A DNA stretch of 64,000 nt from JADGRA01 sp052143535 (GCA_052143535.1 JBKQSS010000082.1:1-64000); one strand, 5' to 3'; shown: positions 33,328 through 42,420, numbered from the stretch's first letter. The notes: a model not told the origin generated them from the sequence alone. Made by a program: numbers and translations.

Positions 33328-34295
33328 TCGAGCTCCTCCAACAGCGCCCGCAGCTCCTCGCGCCCCTCGGCGCTGGGCAGGGAGGGGAGCGCCGCGGCCA
33401 GCAGGCCCTGGGCCTGTGCACCGTGGAGAAACACCAGGGCCTCGGCGACGTCCAGCCGCGTCTCCTCGGCGACTGAGGCGTCGCCCAAAAGGCGCTCCAA
33501 CACCGGCCCAGCCCGGACCGAGCCGAGCCGCCCCAGCGCCCGCGCGGCAGCGCCGCGGGCTTTGTCCGAGGCGTCAGCCAGCATGGCAAGCAGCGTCCCC
33601 TCAGAGGCGTGGACGGCCGCCTCGCCGCACAGCTCCGCGGCCAGCGGCCTGTCCAGCGCCCCGCGCCGCCGCAGCCGGGACAAGAGGTACTCCTCGCCGT
33701 CCTTGTCGCCGAAGAGCGCCAGCGCGCCGGCGGCCTGGGTACGCTCGAAGGCATTGAGTAGCCATCGACCGAAGAGGCGGCGCAACGGCGCCAGGGCGCG
33801 GCTGTCGCCCAGCTCAGCCAGGGCGCCAATGGCGCGAAAGCGCAACGTGGGACTGTCCAGGCCCTCGGCCAGGACGTCGAGCCCAGCTGGGTGGTGAATG
33901 GCGGCCAACCCGCGGGCCGCCTCGAAGCGGACGAGAAAGGCCCCGTCCTGCAGTGCCAGGGCCAGCACCGGCCTCAGCCGCGGGCTGGCAGCGTCGGCCA
34001 ACTGCCCCACCGCCTCGAGCCGGACCGAGGGGGAGGCGTCCTCGAGGGCCGAGGCCAGCCGGGCGGCGAGTGCCTCGACCGGCCCGGGCTGCAGCGCCAG
34101 AAGCGCCACCCCAGCGCGACGCACTTCCGCGTCGCCGTCGCTCAGCAACCTCCGCGCCTCTTCTGCCCAGTCCCCGGGGGCGTCGCTGGCCCGAGCCGCC
34201 TCCACCAGACGGGCGGCCGCCTCGCGCCGCACCGAGGGCGGCCCCGGCTGGGCGAGGGCCCGGAGGGCGCCCTCGGCTGACAGCGCCGTCCTCAC
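33324..34295 (-). CDS. HEAT-repeat protein
   Basis: 323 residues built almost wholly of HEAT/PBS-lyase type helical repeats of about 31-35 residues: PPSVRREAAARLVEAARAS, SPSVRLEAVGQLADAASPRL, FLVRFEAARGLAAIHHPAG, DKARGAAARALGRLGSVRAG and others. No catalytic residues. HEAT solenoids scaffold protein complexes; the partner is unknown. It overlaps metG by four bases at its start (34292-34295) and tatD by four at its end, implying a three-gene operon. In myxobacteria HEAT proteins are frequent near housekeeping genes. Confidence 0.85.
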   Translation of the reverse strand: MRTALSAEGALRALAQPGPPSVRREAAARLVEAARASDAPGDWAEEARRLLSDGDAEVRRAGVALLALQPGPVEALAARLASALEDASPSVRLEAVGQLADAASPRLRPVLALALQDGAFLVRFEAARGLAAIHHPAGLDVLAEGLDSPTLRFRAIGALAELGDSRALAPLRRLFGRWLLNAFERTQAAGALALFGDKDGEEYLLSRLRRRGALDRPLAAELCGEAAVHASEGTLLAMLADASDKARGAAARALGRLGSVRAGPVLERLLGDASVAEETRLDVAEALVFLHGAQAQGLLAAALPSLPSAEGREELRALLEELE

Positions 34296-36325
34296 CGCAC
34301 TTCACTCCCGGGCGGCAAGTCACCCGGGTCCACCAGCCGGAGGGCCGCACCCCCGGGCCCGGCGGCCAAAAGCATGCCCTGGGAGAGGATGCCGCGGATG
34401 GTGCGCGGGGCGAGGTTGGCCACCACCACCACCCGGCGTCCCACCACCGTCTCGGGCGCATAGGCCTCGGCAATGCCGGCGGCGATGGTGCGGGGCTCGG
34501 CCTCCCCAACGTCCACCAAAAGCTTGAGCAGCTTGTCGGCTTTGGGGACGCGCTCCGCCGCCCGCACCAGGCCCACCCGCAGGGCGACGCGGCCAAACTC
34601 CTCCGCGGAGAGAGTGGCTGGGACAGGGGCATGGACTGGGGGGGCCTGCGCGCTGGTGGCCGGGGGGGCGGCTTCGGGCACAATGAGGGACGTCACCTGG
34701 GCCTCCTCCATTCTCGGCAAGAGCGGGGAGGGGGTGCCGATGGCCCGGGCTCGGTCGAGAAGCGGGTAGCTCGCCCCTTCCAGTTTGGCGAAGGTGAGGG
34801 GCTCGGCCTTCAACTGCTCGAAGAGTTTTCCGGCCACGCTGGGCACCACCGGCTGTAGCAATCCGGCCACCAGGTAGGCCACCTCGGCCGCGTCGGAGAG
34901 GTCCCTCCTGGCCACCTCTGGCTCGCTCTTCACCTTCGCCCAGGGCGCCCGGGCTTGGAGAAACTGGTTGGCGCTCTGGGAGATTTCGATGGCTCCTCGG
35001 ACGGCCGCTCGAAAGTCGAGCGCCTGGTAGGCCGCGCGAACCTCGGTGGCCTTGCGCAGCGACTCTTCCACCAGCGCTTTGCCGGGGCCCGCACCGGCTG
35101 GCGCAAGCTTCTCTTGCAACGGGCCGGCCAACAGGGACAGCACCCGGTTGGCCAGGTTGCACACGTTGTTGACGAGCTCGCCGTTCACCCGCTGGCGGAA
35201 CTCGTTGGGAGACAAGTCGAAGTCCTCCGGGTTGGGCCCGAGGTTACTGGCGAAGAAGTACCGGAGGTAGGCTGGGTCCAGGGCGTCGAGATAGGTGCGC
35301 GCGGTGATGAATGTCCCGCGCGTCTTGGACATTCTCGTCCCGTCGACGGTCAGGTGGCCGTGCACCACCAGGCGGCTCGGACGCTTGAGGTGCGCCACCT
35401 TGAGCACCGCCGGCCAAAACAGGGCGTGAAAGTAGACGATGTCCTTGCCGATGACGTGGATAATTTCCGCGTCCGCGTTCTCCGCCCAATAGGCAAGCGC
35501 ATTGGTCGCCCGGCCCGAGTCCTTGGCCCACTTCTCGGTAGTGGCGATGTAGCCGATGGGAGCGTCCAGCCAGACGTAGAAAAATTTGTTGGTCTCGCCG
35601 GGAATGGGAAACCCGAAGTAGGGCCCGTCCCGGCTGATGTCCCAGTCATTCAGCCCCTGCTCGAAGAAGGCCTGGAGCTGGTTGGCCACCGCCGGGTGAA
35701 TGAAGCCCGGGGTCCGGATGAGCTCGTGCAGCCACGCCTGGTGGGCGGAGAGACGAAAAAAGAGGTGCTCCGAGCGGCGGCGTACCGGCGGCGTGCCGCA
35801 CAACGCGCAGTGCGGGTCGAGCAGGTCGGCCGGCGTGTATGTCTTGCCGCACACCTCGCACACGTCGCCGTACTGGTCCGGGCTTCCGCAGTTGGGGCAC
35901 GTCCCCCGGACAAAGCGGTCCGGCAAGAACCGCTGGTCCACCTCGCAGTAGGTCTGCTCGACCGAGCGGCGGGAGATGTCACCCGCCTCCTTGAGCCGGC
36001 CGTAGATGAGCTCGGCGTAGGCCCGATTCTCGGGCGAGTGCGTGGTGTAGAAGGCGTCCAGGGCAATGCCCAGTTCGGAGAAGTCGCGGCGGTGCTGCTC
36101 CCAGACGGAGGCCACGTACTGCTCCGGAGGGATGCCCTCTTTTGCTGCGCTCAGCTCGATGGGCGTCCCGTGCGTGTCGTCGGCACAGACGTACAGCACC
36201 TCACGTCCGGCGGACCTCAGGAAGCGGACGAGGATGTCCGTTAGGACGTACTCCACCACGTGCCCGAGGTGGAGCGGGCCGTTGGCGTAGGGCAGAGCGC
36301 TGGTGACGAGAATTTTTCCGGGCAT
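34292..36325 (-). CDS. metG: Methionyl-tRNA synthetase
   Basis: 677 residues from ATG 36325 (MPGKILVTSALPYANGPLHL). HIGH motif as PLHLGHVVEY. A four-Cys zinc knuckle CPNCG / CEVCG continues to HCALCG, so two knuckles are present as in the E. coli type. The KMSKS loop is GTRMSKTRGTFI. The anticodon-binding helical domain follows, then a C-terminal EMAP/tRNA-binding OB domain (about 575-677: ALRVGLVRAAERVPKADKLL to RTIRGILSQGMLLAAG) that aids dimerisation and tRNA capture. It charges tRNA-Met. Heads an operon with the HEAT and tatD genes. Confidence 0.97.
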   Translation of the reverse strand: MPGKILVTSALPYANGPLHLGHVVEYVLTDILVRFLRSAGREVLYVCADDTHGTPIELSAAKEGIPPEQYVASVWEQHRRDFSELGIALDAFYTTHSPENRAYAELIYGRLKEAGDISRRSVEQTYCEVDQRFLPDRFVRGTCPNCGSPDQYGDVCEVCGKTYTPADLLDPHCALCGTPPVRRRSEHLFFRLSAHQAWLHELIRTPGFIHPAVANQLQAFFEQGLNDWDISRDGPYFGFPIPGETNKFFYVWLDAPIGYIATTEKWAKDSGRATNALAYWAENADAEIIHVIGKDIVYFHALFWPAVLKVAHLKRPSRLVVHGHLTVDGTRMSKTRGTFITARTYLDALDPAYLRYFFASNLGPNPEDFDLSPNEFRQRVNGELVNNVCNLANRVLSLLAGPLQEKLAPAGAGPGKALVEESLRKATEVRAAYQALDFRAAVRGAIEISQSANQFLQARAPWAKVKSEPEVARRDLSDAAEVAYLVAGLLQPVVPSVAGKLFEQLKAEPLTFAKLEGASYPLLDRARAIGTPSPLLPRMEEAQVTSLIVPEAAPPATSAQAPPVHAPVPATLSAEEFGRVALRVGLVRAAERVPKADKLLKLLVDVGEAEPRTIAAGIAEAYAPETVVGRRVVVVANLAPRTIRGILSQGMLLAAGPGGAALRLVDPGDLPPGSEVR

Positions 36326-36362
36326 GAGCGACGGGCCGCACCTGGGTGCGGGGCCGGGCACT

Positions 36363-36854
36363 CTAGCGGCGGCCCTTCTCCCGTGCCATCTCCCGCATTT
36401 GCTGGGGCAGCCGTGCCATGGCCAGCGCCAGGCGGGCTTTCTTCTGCGGCGGCAGCCCCGCTGACAGCTCGGTAAAGAGGTCGCGGTCCAGCTGCTCGAG
36501 CTGCGCGCGGAGGGCCAGCACTTTTTGGATGGCGCCATCCACCTGGGCAAAAGCGGTGGTATCTCCCTTCGCGGCACGCCTCAGCAGCACCGTCTCTTCC
36601 AGCATCTCGCGCTGGATGGGCGCACGCTTCTCCTCGAAGTGCATCAGCCGGGTGCGCAGCTTGAGCGTGGCCGCATCATCCAGCTCCAGCGCATCGGCGA
36701 TGGCCAGCGTTCGCATCAGCTGCGCGCGTTTCTGCCACTGCTCGCCCCCCGCACCACCGGGGCCTTCCCCGGGCGGTGGCGGCGGGGGGCCCCCTTGGGC
36801 CCACAGCCTGCCCGCCGTCAACATTGCCACCAGCACTGCACCTGTCATCCTCAT
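36363..36854 (-). CDS. Spy/CpxP-like periplasmic protein
   Basis: 163 residues with a signal peptide (MRMTGAVLVAMLTAGRLWAQ) and a Pro/Gly-rich linker, then a wholly helical mature part: LMRTLAIADALELDDAATLK, LMHFEEKRAPIQREMLEE and a C-terminal helix. Helical periplasmic proteins of this kind (heavy-metal-resistance/Spy/CpxP superfamily) act as chaperones or sensors. The canonical LTxxQ motifs are not obvious, so assignment is by architecture. Third gene of the ECF sigma operon, overlapping the anti-sigma gene by four bases; it probably signals envelope stress to that system. Confidence 0.7.
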   Translation of the reverse strand: MRMTGAVLVAMLTAGRLWAQGGPPPPPPGEGPGGAGGEQWQKRAQLMRTLAIADALELDDAATLKLRTRLMHFEEKRAPIQREMLEETVLLRRAAKGDTTAFAQVDGAIQKVLALRAQLEQLDRDLFTELSAGLPPQKKARLALAMARLPQQMREMAREKGRR

Positions 36855-37387
36855 CCGCTGTCTCCAAGGGCAAAGGCGCCGTCGCCTTCGAGCGCGAGCC
36901 CGTCCAGCAGCGTGCTGTCATCGGACGTGGCATCGGCGGACACCCCGTCGGTGGCCTCCGGCTCGTCTGCTGTCCAGGCCGCCGCCTCTGTCCAGTCGAG
37001 CTGCACCGGCGGTGCGACGGCCACCACCGGCGAGGCCGGGGGCGAGACTGGCCCCTGCCAGAGCCAGAGGGGCAGCGCCGCGGCGCTGAGAATGCCGGCG
37101 GCGGCCAGAAGCCCCCGGACACTTCGCCGGCGGCGTTCTCGGCGTTGCCAGGCGGCAAGGGTGCGCTCGCCAAGGCCGCGCATCGCCGCCTCCTCCTTCA
37201 GCGTCAACGGCGGCAGCGCCAGCAGGGAGAAGACCGCCTCCCATTCAGCGGCAGCCGCCCGGCACCGCTCGCAGCCCAAAAGGTGTGCCTCCAGCGCCGC
37301 CTCCTCGGGCGCTTCCAACGGGCCGCTGGCCCGCTCGGCCAGCAAGGCGCCCATCTCGGCGCAACTTCCAACCTCCAGGGCGCTCAT
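36851..37387 (-). CDS. Zinc-finger anti-sigma factor, membrane anchored
   Basis: 178 residues. The N-terminal anti-sigma zinc module is CAEMGALLAERASG, then EAHLLGCERCRAAAAEWEAV: the H-x3-C-x2-C of the zf-HC2/ZAS family. One transmembrane helix follows (VRGLLAAAGILSAAALPLWL) and an acidic periplasmic tail. Such proteins hold their ECF sigma factor inactive until a signal releases it. It overlaps the sigma gene by four bases upstream and the Spy-like gene by four bases downstream, which is the usual coupling of regulator pairs. Confidence 0.85.
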   Translation of the reverse strand: MSALEVGSCAEMGALLAERASGPLEAPEEAALEAHLLGCERCRAAAAEWEAVFSLLALPPLTLKEEAAMRGLGERTLAAWQRRERRRRSVRGLLAAAGILSAAALPLWLWQGPVSPPASPVVAVAPPVQLDWTEAAAWTADEPEATDGVSADATSDDSTLLDGLALEGDGAFALGDSG

Positions 37388-38022
37388 TGGTGGTCTCCTT
37401 CGAGGGCTGCCTTGAGGCGCCTCACCGCATGGTGGAAGTGCACCTTGGCGTTGTTCTCAGTCATCCGCAGGGCCGCGGCCACCTCTTTGAAGGGGAGCCC
37501 CCCGTCCACACGCAGCGTCACCACCTCGCGCTGGCGCGAGGAGAGACAGGTCATGGCCCGGTGCAGGCTTTGCCGCCGCTCGGCCCGCTCCAAAAGCGCC
37601 GGGGCGTCCGGACCCGGCATCGGGACGTCCGTCAGCACCTCGGCGTCCTCCAGGCGCCAGCGCCCGGCGTCGCGCGCGTGGTTTTTTCCGACATTCACCG
37701 CAATGCGCACCAGCCAGGCGCGGAAGAGGCCGGGTTGTTGTGCCCCACCCCGGGCGAGCGAGCGGCGGGCCGCGCCGAAGGCGCGGAGGAAGGCGGCCTG
37801 CGTGAGGTCGGCCGCGTCCTCCGGCCGGGTGGCGTAGCGCCGCACCAGCGCTTGCACCAGACGCTGGTGGCGCCGGACGAGCTCGCCGAAGGCCTTCGTC
37901 TCCCCGGCCAGAAACTCACCCAACAACGACTCGTCCGAGGCCAGGCCGCCGCCGGGCAGCACCGTCCATGGCCGCCGGGGCTGGCGCTGCTCGCCGGGAG
38001 CTGCCTTGCCGCCTTCTGTCAT
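37384..38022 (-). CDS. ECF-type RNA polymerase sigma factor
   Basis: 212 residues from ATG 38022 (MTEGGKAAPGE); ATG 38037 adds five residues. Region 2: AFGELVRRHQRLVQALVRRY, RPEDAADLTQAAFLRAFGA and FRAWLVRIAVNVGKNHARD. Region 4: LSSRQREVVTLRVDGGLPFK, EVAAALRMTENNAKVHFHHA and VRRLKAALEG, the -35 helix-turn-helix. It belongs to the RpoE/CnrH-like sigma-70 ECF group. It is expected to autoregulate this operon and to direct envelope-stress genes. No clear -35/-10 of ECF type could be recognised upstream. Confidence 0.92.
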   Translation of the reverse strand: MTEGGKAAPGEQRQPRRPWTVLPGGGLASDESLLGEFLAGETKAFGELVRRHQRLVQALVRRYATRPEDAADLTQAAFLRAFGAARRSLARGGAQQPGLFRAWLVRIAVNVGKNHARDAGRWRLEDAEVLTDVPMPGPDAPALLERAERRQSLHRAMTCLSSRQREVVTLRVDGGLPFKEVAAALRMTENNAKVHFHHAVRRLKAALEGDHQ

Positions 38023-38076
38023 ACGCCTCGCAAGCATGCCGGATTCTACTGGACAAACCCCTCGCCCCGAGGAGGG

Positions 38077-39432
38077 TTAAGGGACGGGCCGGCGCATGGG
38101 AGAGGTGGGGCCCTGGCCCGTCGAAGGTGGGCAGAGTGTCCACAACAGGCGCTCCAGCACCAACTTTCCGCCGCCCGAGGACTTGAGGGCGAGGTCCGCC
38201 TCGGCACAGGCCAAAAGCGAGGCGCGCAGCTGCCCGCGGCCGTAGCGCGCAGAAGCGAGGGTGGCGAGAAAGGCGGCGTAAGGGTGGGGCAGCCGCCCTC
38301 CGGCGGCCTTCACCTCGCGCTCAATGGCCGGAAAGAGGCGTGCCTTGAAGTCGTCGAAGCTTCGGGGTGGCCTACCCCGGCCGAGGTGCACCATCCGCTC
38401 CTGGGCTTCGAGCAAGCCCCGCACCACCGAGGCAATGGCCCCCAGCAGCAACAGGGGAGGTGCCCCGCCGGCCAGCGCCTCGTCGACGTAGGCCAGCGCC
38501 AGGGGCAAGTCGCGCTTCTGTAGCGCATCGGCCAGCTCGAGAAACTCCTCGTCCCGGGTGTGCGCGACGAGGAGCTCCACGTCCGAGCGGGAGATGACGG
38601 CGCCAGAGGCGTGCAGCGCCAGCTTCTCCAATTCGGACTGCAGCAAGCGCATGTTGCCCCCCACCCGCTCGCGCAGGAGCTCCTCGGCGCCAGGACCGAG
38701 CCGCTTCTGGAAGGGGCGAAGGAAGTCTCGCGTCACTCCGGAGAGGTCCAAGTCCCGCAGCCGGCTAGCCAGCTTCCTCTCCAGAAGGGCGCCCCCCTGC
38801 CGGGCCAGGCGCAACAGGGGACTCTTCGCCTCTACCTCGGTGGCGGCCACCACCAGCGCATGTCCCGAGGGAAGCCCCCGCTCGAGCAGCGTCCACAGGG
38901 CGCCTGCGTCGGACTCGGGCGCGCCGAGGCGCTCGTCGCGGATGAAGGACGCCACCTCACGCAGGAAGTCCACGTCGGTTTGGGCCAGCGAGACCGAGAG
39001 CTCTTCGCGCCAGTCCTCGAGGCTGGGGGCGCCTGGCTGTCCGGGCTCGAGCGCCTGCGGCCCCCAGCCAGCGCGGGCCACCAGCGCCAGAAGCCGTCGA
39101 GCCCCTTCTTTGCGTCGTCCCGCCTTCCAGGCGTCCCGCGCCTTGGCCAGCGCGTCGGTGCGGCCCTTCTTGGGCGCGAGAAACTCCGGGTCGCGCAAAA
39201 GCACCACCTTGTTTCCGGGCAACAGAGGCAAGGTGGCGAGCTCGGTGGCCACTTCCCTCGGGGAGGCCCCGTCCAAGACGACGAGGTTGAGGCCAGCCAG
39301 CGCGCCCGGCACGAGCGCCTCCACCAGCGCGTCCGCCTCCCGCCGGACGAGGTACTCCTCGCCCCAGGCCAGGTAGAGGGGACGCACCGTGCCGGCGCGT
39401 ATTTCGGCCAGCAACAGCGCGACGTCATTCAC
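38077..39432 (-). CDS. holA: DNA polymerase III subunit delta
   Basis: 451 residues, longer than the usual ~340. N-terminal VRPLYLAWGEEYLVRREADA is the typical -YLL-GEE-FL--EA opening, followed by LNLVVLDGASPREVATELAT, LPLLPGNKVVLLRDPEFLAP and, in the last third, GGNMRLLQSELEKLALHA and AHTRDEEFLELADALQKRDL. An insertion of about 70 residues (around 120-190) separates the first and second subdomains. Delta opens the beta clamp within the clamp loader. The start overlaps the holB stop by four bases, so both loader subunits are made together. Confidence 0.9.
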   Translation of the reverse strand: MNDVALLLAEIRAGTVRPLYLAWGEEYLVRREADALVEALVPGALAGLNLVVLDGASPREVATELATLPLLPGNKVVLLRDPEFLAPKKGRTDALAKARDAWKAGRRKEGARRLLALVARAGWGPQALEPGQPGAPSLEDWREELSVSLAQTDVDFLREVASFIRDERLGAPESDAGALWTLLERGLPSGHALVVAATEVEAKSPLLRLARQGGALLERKLASRLRDLDLSGVTRDFLRPFQKRLGPGAEELLRERVGGNMRLLQSELEKLALHASGAVISRSDVELLVAHTRDEEFLELADALQKRDLPLALAYVDEALAGGAPPLLLLGAIASVVRGLLEAQERMVHLGRGRPPRSFDDFKARLFPAIEREVKAAGGRLPHPYAAFLATLASARYGRGQLRASLLACAEADLALKSSGGGKLVLERLLWTLCPPSTGQGPTSPMRRPVP

Positions 39433-40475
39433 GCTCGGGAAGCCTCCGCCATTTCCAGCGCCAGCCGCTCCAGCTGCAGACGCGGGCTCGCGTTGCGCTT
39501 GGAAATGGCCACCAGCGCCTCGTCGACGAGTCGAAACCGCAAGTGCAAGTGGTCCTCGTCGAGCCGCGCAGCAGCAGCCGTGGCCAGGCCTCTTAGCTCG
39601 GGGTGAAAGAGTGCCGTCTCAGCGAAGGGCGCCACCGCGACGTCGCGGACCCACATGGTGAGGACGCCGAGCGCCTCCTCCGCCTCCTCCCGCGACGCAC
39701 CGGCCACCTCGGCGAAGCGCAGCGCGGTGCGGTAGTCCGAGCCCGTCACCGCCTCGAAGGCGCAGATGGTGGCCCGGCGCCGCTCGAGTTGTTCCGGCTC
39801 CAGTGCCAGGGCCCGCTCCAGGCTCCCGTCGGCCAAGGCGGCCACCGCCTCGGCTCGGGCCTCGTCTAGCCCGCGCGCCGCTCGCAGGTGGGCCGCCACC
39901 AGCGCCCTGGGGAGCGGGGCGAAGGGGTAGCGGACGCAGCGGCTGCGTAGCGTCGGCAACAACCGGTCGGCGGCGGCTGTCACCAGCACCAGGGTGGTGT
40001 CGGGCGGAGGCTCCTCCAGCGTTTTGAGGAAGGCATTCTGGGCGGCGGGGTTCATCGCCTCGGCCGAAAGCACCAGCACCACTTTCCGCGGGGACTCCAG
40101 CCCCCTGAGCGAGAGTCTCTCCTGCAGCTGGCGCACCTGCTCCACCCGCACCTCCCGGGAGGGCACATGCGAGAAGTCACTCCGGCCGGCGAGCCGGCGC
40201 CGCACCTGCTCTTCCTCGGGCATGAGCCAGAGCACGTCGGGGTGGGCGAAGCGCTCCACCCGCTGGCAGACCGAGCACCGCCCGCAGCCCTCGCCCGGCG
40301 CTTCGCGGCAAAGCAGGGCCTGGGCCAGGCCAATGGCTGCGAGCTCCTTGCCCACCCCCGGAGGGCCGCTGAAGAGGCAGGCGTGGGGAAGCAGTGCGTG
40401 CTGTATGGCGCTCTTCAGCGCGGCCACCGCTCGGGCCTGTCCCTGCACTGCTGCCAGCGTCATTTCAACTGTCAT
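39429..40475 (-). CDS. holB: DNA polymerase III subunit delta'
   Basis: 348 residues. AAA+ fold: LLPHACLFSGPPGVGKELAA (Walker-A-like), zinc module CREAPGEGCGRCSVCQR, the sensor/helix region VVLVLSAEAMNPAAQNAFLK and KTLEEPPPDTTLVLVT, then LPTLRSRCVRYPFAPLP, the signature SRC motif of delta'. Unlike many delta' proteins it keeps an intact-looking P-loop (GPPGVGKE). Delta' is the stator of the clamp-loader. Directly coupled to holA downstream. No tmk lies immediately upstream here; the neighbouring gene is divergent. Confidence 0.93.
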   Translation of the reverse strand: MTVEMTLAAVQGQARAVAALKSAIQHALLPHACLFSGPPGVGKELAAIGLAQALLCREAPGEGCGRCSVCQRVERFAHPDVLWLMPEEEQVRRRLAGRSDFSHVPSREVRVEQVRQLQERLSLRGLESPRKVVLVLSAEAMNPAAQNAFLKTLEEPPPDTTLVLVTAAADRLLPTLRSRCVRYPFAPLPRALVAAHLRAARGLDEARAEAVAALADGSLERALALEPEQLERRRATICAFEAVTGSDYRTALRFAEVAGASREEAEEALGVLTMWVRDVAVAPFAETALFHPELRGLATAAAARLDEDHLHLRFRLVDEALVAISKRNASPRLQLERLALEMAEASRA

Positions 40476-40550
40476 GCGGCCCGAAGGCCCGCAACGTCAA
40501 GCACCGCTTGACGTAGCCGACGGTGGGCCTGATTCTGGCCCGGCCCACCC

Positions 40551-42017
40551 GTGCTCCAGGCCCTTCAGAGCAACTGGCTCCTCGTCGGCGGCGCAGCGCT
40601 GGTGCTGCTCCTCGGCCTGTTTCATGCGCTGACGCCGGACCCGCTCTTCCGACGGGACGCGCGCGGGGCGATTCGGCTGCTGGTGCTCGGTGGCGCGCTG
40701 CGTGGGCTGCACCTGGCCTTGGGCAACAACATCCACGGAGCCTTGGCCAAGGCCCTGGAAGTGACGTGGATGGTGGTGCTGTCCTTCGGCGTCATCCGCA
40801 GCGTGGTGTCGCTGTCACTGTGGCTGGTCCGCTCGCGCGAGCGGCCGGCGCCCAAGATTCTCCGAGACGTCCTCGACGCGACACTCTACGTCCTGGTGGC
40901 GCTGGTCATCGTCAAGCAGGAATTCAACCTCGACCTCTCGAGCCTGGTCGCCGGCTCGGCCATCGCCTCGGTGGTCCTCGGCCTGGCGCTCCAGGACACG
41001 CTGGGCAATCTCTTCGCCGGCCTCTCCTTGCAGCTGGAGCGTCCCTTCGAGGTCGGTGACTCGGTGTCAGTCGGCACCGAGAGCGGCCGAGTGCTGCAGC
41101 TCGGCTGGCGCGCGACGCGCCTGGAGACCAAACGGCGCGAAGTCATCACCCTGCCCAACAACCAGCTCGCCAAGCAGACGGTCAAGAATTTCTCCCGCGG
41201 CAACGAACCGGTGGGAGTGGACGTCTTCATCGGCGTCTCCTACGAGGCTCCACCCAACCGGGTGAAGCAGGTGGTGGCTGAGACGCTGGCCGAGGTGCCC
41301 CTCATCCTCGCCTCGCCTGGCTACCGCACCCGTACTTGGGCCTTCGAGGAGATAAACATCAAGTACCGCATCCGCTTCTACGTCGCGGACTACGCCCGAG
41401 CCAACCGGGTGCGGGACGAGGTCCTCACCCGGCTCTGGTACCGGCTACGGCGCGAGGCCATCGAGATTCCAGCCGCCCCGCGCGCGATGCACCTGCTGCG
41501 GCCGGCCACGCCAGCGGACGTTCCTTTGGAGGCCCGTCTGTCGCTGCTCGGCGCGGTGGAGATTTTCCGCGTCCTCAACGCCGAGGAGCGCGAGCACGTG
41601 GCCAGCGCCATGGTGCAACGCTCCTTCGGTGCTGGCGAGCGCATCCTCGAGGAGGGGGCAGCCGGCCAGACTTTCTACGTGGTGGCCTCGGGGATGGTGG
41701 CCGTCACCACCCGGCGGGGCGTCGAGGTGACGCGCCTGTCGCGGGGCCAGTACTTTGGGGAAATGTCCCTCCTCACCGGCGAGCCGCGCTCGGCGACGGT
41801 GGTGGCGGTGGAGGACTCGGTGCTCTTCGAGTTGGACCGAGCCGGCGTGGGAGAGCTCTTCGTCGGCCACCCCGGCCTGGCGACGCAGCTGTCTACCATT
41901 CTCGCCGAGCGGCGCTTGCAGCTGCAGGCGGTGGCCGACGCGGACTTGCCGCCCTCGGACCACCCGGAGGCAAACCGTATTCTCGCCCGGCTGCGGCAGA
42001 TTTTCGGACTGAGCTGA
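40551..42017 (+). CDS. MscS-type mechanosensitive channel with C-terminal cyclic-nucleotide-binding domain
   Basis: 488 residues. Three to four N-terminal TM helices, the pore-lining helix VAGSAIASVVLGLALQDTLG and GNLFAGLSLQLERPFEVGD with the MscS beta domain (VLQLGWRATRLETKRREVIT, LPNNQLAKQTVKNFSR). A CNBD follows at about 345-460 (GAGERILEEGAAGQTFYVVA, RGQYFGEMSLLTGEPRSATV). GEMSLLTGEPRSAT matches the phosphate-binding cassette. It may be gated or tuned by cAMP/cGMP as well as membrane tension. Start GTG 40551. Divergent from holB. Confidence 0.9.
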   Translation: MLQALQSNWLLVGGAALVLLLGLFHALTPDPLFRRDARGAIRLLVLGGALRGLHLALGNNIHGALAKALEVTWMVVLSFGVIRSVVSLSLWLVRSRERPAPKILRDVLDATLYVLVALVIVKQEFNLDLSSLVAGSAIASVVLGLALQDTLGNLFAGLSLQLERPFEVGDSVSVGTESGRVLQLGWRATRLETKRREVITLPNNQLAKQTVKNFSRGNEPVGVDVFIGVSYEAPPNRVKQVVAETLAEVPLILASPGYRTRTWAFEEINIKYRIRFYVADYARANRVRDEVLTRLWYRLRREAIEIPAAPRAMHLLRPATPADVPLEARLSLLGAVEIFRVLNAEEREHVASAMVQRSFGAGERILEEGAAGQTFYVVASGMVAVTTRRGVEVTRLSRGQYFGEMSLLTGEPRSATVVAVEDSVLFELDRAGVGELFVGHPGLATQLSTILAERRLQLQAVADADLPPSDHPEANRILARLRQIFGLS

Positions 42018-42056
42018 AGCGGGCTTTCTCCGAGGGCTGTGGCCGAAGTTTTTTTC

Positions 42057-42419
42057 TCAAGCCGAGCCCACCGCCGGAAGCCTCTTCTCGGCCGGGCCGA
42101 AAACGACGAGCAGCCGGAGGGCCTTCAGCACCGAATGGAAGCCGTGCGCTTCGCCGGCTTTGACGAAGCACAGCGAGCCCAGGCCCACCGACCGGCTCAC
42201 GTTGCCCACCCGCAGCTGTCCCTTGCCGGAGATGACCAGGTAAAGCTCGTCCTCGGCGTGTGGCGCCTGGGCGTCGACGCTTCCGGCGGCCAGGACGTAG
42301 AGGCCGGCGCTGAGGTGCGGCACGCGCAGGAATTCGAGGTAGGGCGAGCCGCTCGCGGCCCGCAGGGCGAGCAGCATGTCCAGCTCAAAGACTTCACTCT
42401 TCTGCTTCGAAGGTGCCAT
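42057..42419 (-). CDS. Small cupin protein
   Basis: 120 residues from ATG 42419, one base after the stop of the upstream gene. A single cupin barrel: SAGLYVLAAGSVDAQAPHAE, DELYLVISGKGQLRVGN and SLCFVKAGEAHGFHSV. The metal ligands of motif 1 read H-x-EDE and motif 2 supplies His in EAHGF. Cupins of this size can be sugar-binding, dioxygenase-like or regulatory; function not determined. Last gene of the Rieske-MoaB-TIGR02757-cupin operon. Confidence 0.85.
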   Translation of the reverse strand: MAPSKQKSEVFELDMLLALRAASGSPYLEFLRVPHLSAGLYVLAAGSVDAQAPHAEDELYLVISGKGQLRVGNVSRSVGLGSLCFVKAGEAHGFHSVLKALRLLVVFGPAEKRLPAVGSA

Positions 42420-42420
42420 G

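Noticed and set aside
34955..36244. 429-codon plus frame
   Set aside because: Antisense to metG; no recognisable product.
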